Assembly (NCBI GenBank): GCA_964489125.1
Contig: CAZAXY010000165.1
Location: forward strand, 1-6,115
Source of the DNA: GYS-P2D sp964489125
GTDB lineage: Bacteria; Bacteroidota; Bacteroidia; Chitinophagales; Saprospiraceae
Reading direction: 5' to 3'
Length of the DNA: 6,115 nt
Shown: positions 1 through 6,115 of the stretch, one piece after another
Position numbering within the stretch: position 1 is the first letter of the stretch
Layout of the letters: each line of letters opens with the position of its first letter
Program-made: the position numbers and the translations under genes
The notes under the pieces: model-generated
The model's input: the letters and a program-made list of their open reading frames with translations, nothing else
What the model was told of the DNA's origin: nothing
The model's database searches: none

Positions 1-2021
1 TTAACTTGTTTATCCAATGTTGGGATCCATACAAAAGACAATACACAGAAAAAGTACCTGCAGGAAGACTAATGGTCATCCTTAAGAGATGTGCTACACC
101 AGAAAATGACGAACCGCAAAATGCTGAGGAGCTTAGTTTCGGTACGGATTGCTTCGAAGAAAGTTACATTCTTAGCAGTGCCACTACATCTATAAAGTCT
201 CAAGTAGCATGTTCTAACAATAGAGAGGCTGAAGATGTATGGTTTAAGACTACTGTACCAGAACAAGCTGGAATGAACGTAGAAGTAGTAAGAGTGAATC
301 CAGCAGTGGCAGACCCGATAATCGAAGCATACATCACAAGAGGATCAGAGTTTATCTGTATTGGCGATCAATCGAGTTCATCTCAAGAGATCACAGATTT
401 TGCTCCTGGAGAAGAGTTATACTTCAGAGTATACAATGAGAGTCCTGCTGACAACGGTACATTTTACATATGCCTGACTCAGACAGCTCTTAGCAATAAC
501 ACATGTACTACTGCAGCGGCGCTCACTGTAGAGAGCAGCTGTAACAGTAAGGTTTATCACAACTTCGGTGCTACTGCATCGGGATATCCAAGCAATAAGG
601 CATTATGCGGCCAGACGGATCGAGCCCTTGACATCTGGTTCACAGCAGTTGTGCCAGCATCTGGCAACCTGTTTGTAGAATCTTTTGAAGTTGATGGCGG
701 AGTCTCTGAAATCATAATGGAAGCTTATGCTGGCTCGTGCAACGACCTCACAGCAATCGCTTGTAGTAGTATAAAAGAATATTGGCCCGTAAACGACAGA
801 CACGGACTTATAGAGTTATTCAACCGTACGCCAGGGGAGACAATTTATATCAGAATCTTCGGCGGAGGAACGATCCAAGAAGGAGAGTTTGGATTATGTG
901 CATTTGGCGGAGCACCACAGACGAGCTGTAGAATCAATTATGTCGAGGCTCTTGGGCAGTCTGAGTGTGATGGCGCGACAAGTACTTACGAGCAGACGCT
1001 TAGAGTGACATACAGAAATAGCGGTGCTAATGAATACCTATTTGTAAATAACCAATCATTCAGAATCACGAGTAGCCCGCAGATTATCACATTGACTGAT
1101 TTGCCAGCTGATGGCCGAGTGGTTAATGTATCTGCTAATATCGGTAATAGCAGCGATGACCTTTGCTGGCAGCAGAGTCATTATAGAGCTTACACCTTGT
1201 TTACAGCACCTGCAGCATGTCTTACCGAAGGAATTCCTAATGACGATTGCTTGGGAGCTATCGAGTTAACTGCTGGATCTACTTGTAATGAAGAAATCCA
1301 TAGTAATGTAGGAGCTACTTACTCCACGGACGCTAGCAGATTCTTCTCTTGTGGTGTAAGTGGATTTCGCCCAGATGATGTATGGTTTAAGGTTAGAGTG
1401 CCAAGTTCAGGTGCAGTTACTGTGAGCGCTCCATTACTATTCAATGAGAACAATATGATCCTTGAAGCTTATAGTGGAACATGTGATGATCTTACATTAG
1501 TAGACTGTGACCAGTTTGGAGGTCGCAGAGGATCAGAGATCAACTTGACTGATCAAGTGGCAGGTTCATTTATCTACTACAGAGTTGTTGATCAGGGTAA
1601 CAATACTAAAGGAGACTTCGCTATATGTGCTTATGATGGTTCAGTCAATGGATTTGCTACAGCACAATCAGCTCCAGAGGATGCATTCCCAGAGTGGTAC
1701 TACGATGAGGCTTCTGAGACAATTGTAAGAATTAAAGATGGCGCTATAGCAAGTGAAATAAAAGAAGAAATAGAAACGACTCAGCAAGTAGATGTGGTTG
1801 CATACCCTAACCCAACTACAGACTACATTTTTGTGAAAAGAAATTCATCAGAAGAAGGTGAAATCAGATTATATGATCTCATGGGACGCAATGTGAAGTC
1901 TCTTAAGACTTCTAATACCCAAACTTCAATTGATGTACAAGATCTAATACCAGGATACTACACAATTACCATCAATGAAAATAATCAACGGACAAGCTTA
2001 AAAGTACTTGTTGCGAGATAA
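1..2021 (+). CDS. Modular secreted protein with T9SS type A C-terminal sorting domain (5'-partial)
   Basis: The reading frame is open to the left edge (first whole codon at base 3). The TTG at base 6 is probably internal, so the true start and signal peptide lie outside the window. Numbering from that TTG, the visible 671 residues hold three diverged copies of a cysteine-containing beta-rich module (about 36-157, 164-301, 411-545). Shared landmarks are DVWF/DIWF followed by a VP pair, an EAY-x-GTC-x-DLT stretch, PGE-x-x-YxRV and G-x-F-x-I/L-C. The layout resembles pre-peptidase C-terminal (PPC)-like modules of Bacteroidota surface proteins. A different beta-sandwich-like domain (about 304-405) sits between copies two and three. 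After an acidic linker (about 551-595) comes the sorting domain (596-671): YPNPTTDYIFV, then IRLYDLMGRNV, then a PGYYTI segment and a basic end. In known T9SS substrates this domain directs outer-membrane export and is usually cleaved. No enzymatic motif is visible; an adhesin or surface role is a guess. Confidence 0.9.
   Translation, partial: NLFIQCWDPYKRQYTEKVPAGRLMVILKRCATPENDEPQNAEELSFGTDCFEESYILSSATTSIKSQVACSNNREAEDVWFKTTVPEQAGMNVEVVRVNPAVADPIIEAYITRGSEFICIGDQSSSSQEITDFAPGEELYFRVYNESPADNGTFYICLTQTALSNNTCTTAAALTVESSCNSKVYHNFGATASGYPSNKALCGQTDRALDIWFTAVVPASGNLFVESFEVDGGVSEIIMEAYAGSCNDLTAIACSSIKEYWPVNDRHGLIELFNRTPGETIYIRIFGGGTIQEGEFGLCAFGGAPQTSCRINYVEALGQSECDGATSTYEQTLRVTYRNSGANEYLFVNNQSFRITSSPQIITLTDLPADGRVVNVSANIGNSSDDLCWQQSHYRAYTLFTAPAACLTEGIPNDDCLGAIELTAGSTCNEEIHSNVGATYSTDASRFFSCGVSGFRPDDVWFKVRVPSSGAVTVSAPLLFNENNMILEAYSGTCDDLTLVDCDQFGGRRGSEINLTDQVAGSFIYYRVVDQGNNTKGDFAICAYDGSVNGFATAQSAPEDAFPEWYYDEASETIVRIKDGAIASEIKEEIETTQQVDVVAYPNPTTDYIFVKRNSSEEGEIRLYDLMGRNVKSLKTSNTQTSIDVQDLIPGYYTITINENNQRTSLKVLVAR
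111..1640 (+). repeat. Three diverged copies of a protein module within the T9SS gene
   Basis: Copies lie at about 111-476, 495-908 and 1236-1640. They match in protein but not obviously in DNA, so they are old duplications. Each has paired cysteines near the start, a DVWF/DIWF strand, an EAY segment and a final G-x-F-x-I/L-C strand. Copies two and three are closest, sharing CNxxxxxNxGAT, EAYxGxCxDLT and CA(F/Y). Copy one has lost the GTC and DLT residues after EAY. The 909-1235 stretch between copies two and three encodes the unrelated inserted domain. Confidence 0.75.
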
Positions 2022-2048
2022 GCAATAATTTTCATTGATACCTTTATA

Positions 2049-2081
2049 GGGTTCCTGCCGGGGGGCAGGGGCCCTTTTTTT
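2049..2081 (+). terminator. Intrinsic terminator of the T9SS protein gene
   Basis: An 11-bp GC-rich stem pairs 2049-2059 (GGGTTCCTGCC) with 2064-2074 (GGCAGGGGCCC). It contains two G-U wobbles, a GGGG loop (2060-2063) and seven T residues directly after it (2075-2081). It begins 27 nt after the stop codon. Read on the opposite strand, the hairpin has no clear T-run after it, so it mainly serves the plus-strand gene. I see no comparable terminator for the convergent minus-strand gene ending at 2137. Confidence 0.93.
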
Positions 2082-2136
2082 ATGCTTTTAGATCACCTTA
2101 ATATTTTAGGACATTGATTAATTACTATAGGATGAT

Positions 2137-2748
2137 TTATTTACCAATCATGATATGATAAGCTTGTGGTATCTCTATTCCATCAAATCCATTAGTCAAT
2201 CCATACAGCACAGCCACCGATAATAGTATTCCAATTATTAGGACGACGATAGCCTGATTTTGGACAGTGACACCAAGCATTGTTTTATTCATTTTTAAAG
2301 CGTGTATTGCCGCAATATGACCAAATAAAGCAATTATTGATAGACCATAGTATGGGGCAAAAAACAGATAGTATGGGAAGGTGTTAAGCCCAGCCACGCC
2401 GAAATACAAGTTGGTATCGAGATTGAGCAAATATCTTCCTGCAAATACTGCACTCACATGAAATATTAAAAATATAGCTAAGTATAATCCAGACCAGATT
2501 TGTAAAAGTTCAAAAAATCCTTTTGCTATTTTCCGCTTTCGAAAGAAAAGACTTATTCCGGTGAAAATCTGAATAATAACAGAGGCAATCAGAACGAACT
2601 CAACTGCAAAATTTCTATAGATCACTCTCAATTCATCCATGAATGTGATATGTGCAGCTTCCCCCAAGAAGCTCAATAGATGATTAGAGAGATGAGCTGT
2701 AATAAATATGGATAGAGTTAGACCCGAATAGAAATGTGCTTTTTTCAT
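2137..2748 (-). CDS. Five-helix membrane protein resembling succinate dehydrogenase/fumarate reductase cytochrome b subunit
   Basis: This 203-residue protein has about five predicted membrane helices (roughly 6-27, 48-68, 82-103, 126-150, 163-184). The start reads H-F-Y-S-G-L, then AHLSNHLLSF, which resembles the H-x-x-S/T-G and HLxNHL pattern of SdhC/FrdC-type cytochrome b subunits. Histidines within or near helices (H19, H23, H97, H144, H149) could be heme ligands, as in the five-helix diheme fumarate reductase subunits. No flavoprotein or iron-sulfur subunit gene is adjacent, so it looks like a stand-alone member whose partner, if any, is elsewhere. The ATG at 2746-2748 has no clear ribosome binding site. 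The gene follows the Crp/Fnr-family gene on the same strand after 53 nt, with an FNR-type inverted repeat in that gap. Heme binding and redox function are inferred; a membrane protein of unknown function is the cautious label. Confidence 0.8.
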   Translation of the reverse strand: MKKAHFYSGLTLSIFITAHLSNHLLSFLGEAAHITFMDELRVIYRNFAVEFVLIASVIIQIFTGISLFFRKRKIAKGFFELLQIWSGLYLAIFLIFHVSAVFAGRYLLNLDTNLYFGVAGLNTFPYYLFFAPYYGLSIIALFGHIAAIHALKMNKTMLGVTVQNQAIVVLIIGILLSVAVLYGLTNGFDGIEIPQAYHIMIGK

Positions 2749-2774
2749 CTAGCTCAAAGATTCGGTTAATGAGG

Positions 2775-2783
2775 ATTATATCA
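2775..2783 (-). promoter_or_regulatory. Candidate extended -10 element upstream of the cytochrome b-like gene
   Basis: Read on the minus strand this is TGATATAAT, a perfect TGN-TATAAT extended -10 of the general bacterial type. It would place the transcript start near 2768 and give a leader of about 20 nt before the ATG at 2748. Bacteroidota housekeeping promoters usually follow a TTTG/TAnnTTTG pattern instead, and the region is AT-rich, so chance is possible. It touches the inverted repeat at 2783-2800, so a protein bound there would probably block this promoter. Confidence 0.35.
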
Positions 2784-2800
2784 TTTGATTTATATCAAAT
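2783..2800 (-). promoter_or_regulatory. FNR/ANR-type operator, perfect inverted repeat
   Basis: ATTTGAT (2783-2789) and ATCAAAT (2794-2800) are exact reverse complements around a 4-nt spacer. The core (2785-2798) is TTGAT-N4-ATCAA, the textbook FNR consensus with no mismatch. It lies between the regulator stop codon (2802-2804) and the start of the cytochrome b-like gene (2748), centred about 43 nt upstream of that ATG. The neighbouring regulator has the E-x-x-S-R recognition residues that read TTGA-type half-sites. The stem is too AT-rich and lacks a following T-run, so it is not a convincing terminator. Whether it activates or represses cannot be decided: the candidate -10 would put its centre near -23, which favours repression. 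Confidence 0.65.
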
Positions 2801-2801
2801 T

Positions 2802-3374
2802 CTATTTTTTTGGGTGCCTTATTCTGCTTAATGTCTCTAGAGTCATCCCAAGGTATGATGCAATATGTGTGAGGGGGATTCGTAGAAGTATATCTGGATA
2901 TAATTCCAAGAGATTTTCATATCGCTTATCGGCCTTTTGGAAGAGTATCGCACCGATTCTTGCCCTTTGATGGAGCGTAGTTTCAGTTAAAACAATTCTA
3001 AATAAATGTTCAAACTCATGATAACTCTGAGATAGGCTTTCTACCTGTTCCTTAGAGAACTCTAAGAGTGTAGAATTTTCTAATACTTCTATATAGTGCG
3101 GGCTAGGCTTGCCCGTAAAAAAGCTCACGATGGAGCTTATAAAGTTGTTTTCAAAAGCGAACCAATCCGAAATATCCCGCCCATCGTTAAGGTAATAGGC
3201 CCTTGCACAGCCATTTACCATATAATAGATCTTATCAGAATACTGTCCTTCTCGGACTAAGATTGACCCTTTAGATTTGTTCAGTACTTTGACATTGAGG
3301 ATTATTGAACTCAGGCATTCCTCTGGTAATGGAGCATATGAGTCGCTTATTTTCTTGATTATAGCCTCAAACAT
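2802..3374 (-). CDS. Crp/Fnr-family transcriptional regulator
   Basis: This 190-residue protein is of normal length for the short Bacteroidota branch of the family. The N-terminal half (about 20-115) is a cyclic-nucleotide-binding-type beta-roll, with KGSILVREGQYSDKIYYMVNG (34-54) as its clearest stretch. A dimerisation helix (about 107-135) follows. The C-terminal winged-helix region ends in a helix-turn-helix at about 167-186 (IPLTHIASYLGM, then TLETLSRIR). E180, S183 and R184 match the E-x-x-S-R of FNR that contacts TTGAT half-sites, rather than the R-E-x-x-x-R of CRP. Only two cysteines occur (C20, C56), not the four-cysteine 4Fe-4S set of FNR, and the E/R/S/T cAMP pocket of CRP is not evident, so the effector is unknown. 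It starts 9 nt after the YdbT-like gene, suggesting cotranscription. An exact FNR-type site begins just past its stop codon. Confidence 0.93.
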   Translation of the reverse strand: MFEAIIKKISDSYAPLPEECLSSIILNVKVLNKSKGSILVREGQYSDKIYYMVNGCARAYYLNDGRDISDWFAFENNFISSIVSFFTGKPSPHYIEVLENSTLLEFSKEQVESLSQSYHEFEHLFRIVLTETTLHQRARIGAILFQKADKRYENLLELYPDILLRIPLTHIASYLGMTLETLSRIRHPKK

Positions 3375-3383
3375 AGTCAGCGA

Positions 3384-4895
3384 TTACATCCAACTTCTCT
3401 TGCTTTGTTCTACCTGACTGATCAGCCTATCCATAAGTTGTTGAGCCGTTGTTTTTGGTATATAAGGGATGCTCATTGCACCAGCAGCAGTATGTATGCG
3501 CAAGGTTGCCAGATCCCTGCGCTGTTGATAATAGTTTTGATGGATTGCCAGATTCTGGATTTTGTAAATTGGACAGATCGAGTTTTTGAAACCTAGTATA
3601 CCTCCACCGATAAATAGATTATCATCGTTAAGAGCATATCTCTTTTTGGTGTATCTCTTCCAACTAAAATACAAGCTTAGCCCCCCAATTATTACTGCTA
3701 CAGCAACAGCCACCCAAACATGGGCATAGGTCAACCCTATTATTATTAGTCCAAAAAAGACGCATTGGTATTTGGCAGTATGCTTGAACATGTGGTCCGA
3801 GACATTGTGATACTCATTGTACGTCTGATTCGACTTTTTTAGCCAGGCGTTTTTGACGTTAGTTACATGCCCTTCTGAGCACCCGGGTATTTCAAATCGC
3901 TGCTTGTTCTTGCGATCCTCTCCAGACTTGGCTTGTCTGAAGAAGATGTTGTGATAGCCCAAGATCTTTTCCAAAGGATTCTGTCCCCATGACATGATTT
4001 GTATTTTCTTATCCATGGCGGAGAATTGCTGCTTGGTTAGCAGGCCTTGCTCTACATGGAATCGCCTTCCCGATCTGGTAAAACTTAAGTTATAATGCCG
4101 AAGTATCGTGTTGACAACAGACCACAGTACCATCAGCGGAACAAGTAATATTGCTATTATACCATATCCAACTATAGAGCTTATCCCATCAAAACGCTCC
4201 ATGATAAAATCGAATAAAACTGTGGGGTTGAAGTTGCCAGCAAAACCCGTGGCCCAAATTGATGCGATTAAACTGATGATTAAGCCTATTGGCTTGAGGT
4301 GGTTTTGGGTAAGACCCACCTTTACTAGACTTTGGATGTCAAGGGACATAATCTCCTTCGACTTTGGCTTATTGAGGGTCTCTTCAGATGAGATAACTTC
4401 TGTGTTATGGACAATGTTTTGTCCTTTTCTTTTGAGTAATTCTTCACGCAACTTTTCCGCGACAGGTATCTGAAGGGCGTCGATTTTAAGTTCTTTCTGA
4501 TCTGATCCTGCTGACTCAATTTCTACCGCGGTAACATTCAGCAATTGGTGTAAAAAGTTCTGACTGAAGTTGACCGATTGTATTCTATCAAAAGGTAGGT
4601 CAAGGCGTATTTTTTTCAGAATGCCTTTTTGGATAACGAGTTCCTCCTCCGAAATGTGAAAATAGTATCTGAAGTATGCTAGAATAGATGATATCAAACT
4701 GAACACTCCCAATCCTGCGATGACTAGCTCGAATGTGTCAAACTCACTATTTCGGGATCTACCTAATGCGACCGCTGCAAGGATAGGCCAGATCTGCATC
4801 AGAAACTTTCGGAGAAATCTGAGGATGATAAATATGATGGCCCACTCAGATTGTCGCTGCGGCTCAATAAATGAAAGGCTATTCTTCTTCGTCAT
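3384..4895 (-). CDS. Membrane protein with three bacterial PH domains (YdbT-like)
   Basis: This 503-residue protein closely matches Bacillus subtilis YdbT in length and plan. It has about six membrane helices in three pairs (roughly 18-45 and 55-79; 203-222 and 239-265; two within 376-412). Each pair is followed by a bacterial PH (DUF304) domain at about 79-155, 267-350 and 415-495. The first shows the usual LPFDRIQSV strand and the third CPIYKIQNLAI. The middle domain is the most diverged (KKIQIMSWGQNPLEK). A charged linker (about 155-185) joins the first PH domain to the second helix pair. The ATG at 4893-4895 lies inside the end of the YdbS-like gene, a 17-nt overlap that implies translational coupling. 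In B. subtilis the ydbST pair belongs to the SigW envelope-stress regulon and is reported to protect against an antimicrobial peptide. The molecular activity is unknown, and a similar protective role here is inferred. Confidence 0.88.
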   Translation of the reverse strand: MTKKNSLSFIEPQRQSEWAIIFIILRFLRKFLMQIWPILAAVALGRSRNSEFDTFELVIAGLGVFSLISSILAYFRYYFHISEEELVIQKGILKKIRLDLPFDRIQSVNFSQNFLHQLLNVTAVEIESAGSDQKELKIDALQIPVAEKLREELLKRKGQNIVHNTEVISSEETLNKPKSKEIMSLDIQSLVKVGLTQNHLKPIGLIISLIASIWATGFAGNFNPTVLFDFIMERFDGISSIVGYGIIAILLVPLMVLWSVVNTILRHYNLSFTRSGRRFHVEQGLLTKQQFSAMDKKIQIMSWGQNPLEKILGYHNIFFRQAKSGEDRKNKQRFEIPGCSEGHVTNVKNAWLKKSNQTYNEYHNVSDHMFKHTAKYQCVFFGLIIIGLTYAHVWVAVAVAVIIGGLSLYFSWKRYTKKRYALNDDNLFIGGGILGFKNSICPIYKIQNLAIHQNYYQQRRDLATLRIHTAAGAMSIPYIPKTTAQQLMDRLISQVEQSKRSWM

Positions 4896-5412
4896 CCATC
4901 GCCGTTTTGTTCAGTAAGAAATGCTTAATAGACATGGCCTCCTCTTTAGTGATCCCTTTAATGGATAGATCGCTGCTTCTACCGCCCGCTGTATAAATAT
5001 TAAGTTCTCCGAGATCGACCATGCGCTCCAGAGGCCCCTGGTTAACCTCGGCATGTTGTATCCGGTTAAATGGAATGATTAACTCCTTCTTCCAGATTAA
5101 ACCCTGCTTATAGATGATATCGAGATTGCGGACGGCATATCCCTTGTGCTTGAAACCCAAAATGGTAACAACGACACTGAAGATGGCAAGTACAGCAATT
5201 AGCCCACCTACTGCTACAGGGATCCAAGACAGCTCCGGCTCCCCAAAATAGAATCCTGTTAAGGCAACAATCGCAATTACAGCCCAGATGATACCCAGTA
5301 TTGTTAATTCTATTTTAAGGTATGATTTATGTAGTGGTACAAAGGAGATATCTTGCACGCTAGGCAATATTTTGGCAGATATTTGTTCGTTATTATAGCC
5401 ACTATCCATCAT
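4879..5412 (-). CDS. Two-helix membrane protein with one bacterial PH domain (YdbS-like)
   Basis: This 177-residue protein has two membrane helices (about 33-54 and 62-86) followed by one bacterial PH (DUF304) domain (about 90-168). The domain shows the family hallmarks: YAVRNLDIIYKQGLIWKK, then IPFNRIQHAEVNQGPLER and LGELNIYTAGG. It pairs with the downstream three-PH-domain protein as YdbS does with YdbT, and the two probably form a membrane complex. The acidic tail (DDEEE) is encoded partly in the overlap with the next gene. The start is uncertain. ATG codons at 5410-5412 and 5407-5409 are adjacent, and in-frame TTG (5365-5367) and GTG (5356-5358) codons lie further in but before the first conserved stretch (PLHKSYLKIEL). 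The outermost ATG is 3 nt from the start of the divergent thioredoxin-like gene. Confidence 0.88.
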   Translation of the reverse strand: MMDSGYNNEQISAKILPSVQDISFVPLHKSYLKIELTILGIIWAVIAIVALTGFYFGEPELSWIPVAVGGLIAVLAIFSVVVTILGFKHKGYAVRNLDIIYKQGLIWKKELIIPFNRIQHAEVNQGPLERMVDLGELNIYTAGGRSSDLSIKGITKEEAMSIKHFLLNKTAMDDEEE

Positions 5413-5415
5413 AGT

Positions 5416-6115
5416 ATGAAAATTGAGAGTATTTCAGTACGATCCATTATAACGAGAAAATTAATCGATATTGACGTATTTGCGATATCTAAATCGCTTA
5501 AAGTCTTCCTTTTATCGACATTTCTCTCTTATGGGGCTGTGGCACAGGATATCATTGATGTGGTGGTGGAATTTGATCGGGTTTCTTCATGGCAACAGAG
5601 CTTATCTGAATCTCGAGGCAAGGGTAAGTTGATCTTTGTGGATGTCTATACAGACTGGTGCGCACCCTGCAAAATCATGGATCGTGATGTATTCACAGAT
5701 GACAAGCTCAGTGAAATTTTAAATACTGAATTTATCTCTCTAAAGGTCAATGCGGATAAAGTAGAACCAGATTTCGCTTCATCGCTTGGGATAGACTCGT
5801 ACCCAACATTGCTCTTCCTAAGCCCTAATGGCGAGGAATTATATCGACAAGAAGGGGCATTATCCAAATATGCACTAATCGAGAAGTCTCAAGAAGTCCT
5901 GCATTATTGGGAGAATAAGGAGGTGCTGGACAAGGTAGATTACTATAATGCCGGAACATATAGCCTCTCTGAGATTGAGAATATACTTAAAGTGGCATCA
6001 GGATTTCCGTTTACTAACAAAGCGGCATTTGCAGAGCGGTACTTGGCCGAAACCAGCCCTATTACTGATGAAACCTTGGAATTGACGATGGATCAATTGA
6101 GTGAGTTTAGTGATG
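5416..6115 (+). CDS. Exported thioredoxin-fold protein (3'-partial)
   Basis: The frame runs from ATG 5416-5418 to the right edge without a stop, giving 233 codons. Residues 71-165 form a thioredoxin fold: KLIFVDVYTDWCAPCKIMDR carries the redox-active W-C-A-P-C-K (C82, C85), and SYPTLLFL holds the cis-proline (P130). The VFTDDKLSEIL, NADK and GALSKYALI stretches fit the DsbD C-terminal-like/thioredoxin_7 group of Bacteroidota periplasmic proteins. A signal peptide is visible at about 26-44: KSLK, the hydrophobic run VFLLSTFLSYG, then AVAQ before D45. It is preceded by an unusual 25-residue N-terminal stretch. No in-frame ATG, GTG or TTG lies between 5416 and the signal peptide core, so either the extension is real or a rare start is used (for example ATA at 5485). 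Residues after 170 look helical and carry no motif I recognise. A thiol-disulfide reductase role in the periplasm is inferred from the fold. Confidence 0.88.
   Translation, partial: MKIESISVRSIITRKLIDIDVFAISKSLKVFLLSTFLSYGAVAQDIIDVVVEFDRVSSWQQSLSESRGKGKLIFVDVYTDWCAPCKIMDRDVFTDDKLSEILNTEFISLKVNADKVEPDFASSLGIDSYPTLLFLSPNGEELYRQEGALSKYALIEKSQEVLHYWENKEVLDKVDYYNAGTYSLSEIENILKVASGFPFTNKAAFAERYLAETSPITDETLELTMDQLSEFSD
5446..5451 (-). promoter_or_regulatory. Candidate -10 element for the ydbS-like operon
   Basis: The minus strand reads TATAAT here, about 34 nt upstream of the ATG at 5412, which would give a leader of roughly 26 nt. No good -35 (TTGACA) or Bacteroidota -33 (TTTG) element lies at the right distance; the six bases with 17-nt spacing read TCAATA. 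The site falls inside the predicted N-terminal codons of the divergent thioredoxin-like gene. This is expected if the two genes start 3 nt apart, or if the thioredoxin-like gene really starts further downstream. Confidence 0.25.

Noticed and set aside
1545..1556. TTGACTGATCAA, a partial FNR-like palindrome
   Set aside because: It is 12 nt rather than 14 with a wrong spacer, and sits deep in the T9SS coding region where the codons explain it.
2783..2811. Palindrome plus the nearby seven-T run as a terminator
   Set aside because: The stem is almost all A-T. On the minus strand the run is A rather than T and precedes the hairpin; on the plus strand no gene ends here.
2805..2811. Possible frameshift in the seven-base homopolymer at the end of the regulator gene
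   Set aside because: A one-base shift gives only a few more residues before a stop, and the 190-residue length already fits the family.
2785..2970. Plus-strand open frame of 61 codons starting in the palindrome
   Set aside because: It is antisense to the helix-turn-helix end of the Crp/Fnr gene and its product has no recognisable features.
4108..4473. Plus-strand open frame of 121 codons
   Set aside because: It lies wholly opposite the well-supported three-PH-domain gene, has no recognisable domain and is an antisense shadow.
5482..5497. Inverted repeat GCGAT-N6-ATCGC near the divergent starts
   Set aside because: The arms are only 5 bp and lie within in-frame codons of the thioredoxin-like gene; chance is likely unless the true start is downstream.
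5646..5867. Minus-strand open frame of 73 codons
   Set aside because: It lies opposite the thioredoxin active-site region, which is clearly coding on the plus strand.

Overview
The window looks like a chromosomal segment from the phylum Bacteroidota. The best evidence is the left-hand gene, which ends in a type IX secretion (T9SS) C-terminal sorting domain, a system confined to that phylum and its close relatives. Moderate GC, a short Crp/Fnr-type regulator of the common Bacteroidota form and starts without clear Shine-Dalgarno sequences agree with this. The genus cannot be fixed from the sequence, and I see no mobile element, RNA gene, CRISPR array or phage gene.

Layout. (1) 1-2021, plus strand: the C-terminal 672 codons of a large modular secreted protein whose N-terminus lies beyond the left edge. 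It is followed at once by a strong intrinsic terminator (2049-2081). (2) 2137-5412, minus strand: four genes. In transcription order they are a two-helix bacterial PH-domain protein (YdbS type, 5412-4879), a six-helix, three-PH-domain membrane protein (YdbT type, 4895-3384, overlapping the first by 17 nt), a Crp/Fnr-family regulator (3374-2802, 9 nt further on) and, after 53 nt, a five-helix membrane protein resembling the cytochrome b subunit of succinate dehydrogenase/fumarate reductase (2748-2137). (3) 5416 to the right edge, plus strand: an exported thioredoxin-fold protein with a WCAPCK active site, truncated by the window end and head-to-head with the ydbS-like gene.

How they may work together. 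The first three minus-strand genes are packed like one operon. The 53-nt gap before the cytochrome-like gene holds a perfect inverted repeat that contains the exact FNR/ANR consensus TTGAT-N4-ATCAA, next to an extended -10-like TGATATAAT. The adjacent regulator carries the E-x-x-S-R recognition-helix signature of FNR-type proteins, but not the cysteine cluster that makes FNR oxygen-sensitive. The simplest reading is that this regulator, or a relative encoded elsewhere, controls the cytochrome-like gene through this site. This link is inferred; the site itself is plainly visible. No gap between genes exceeds 300 bases.
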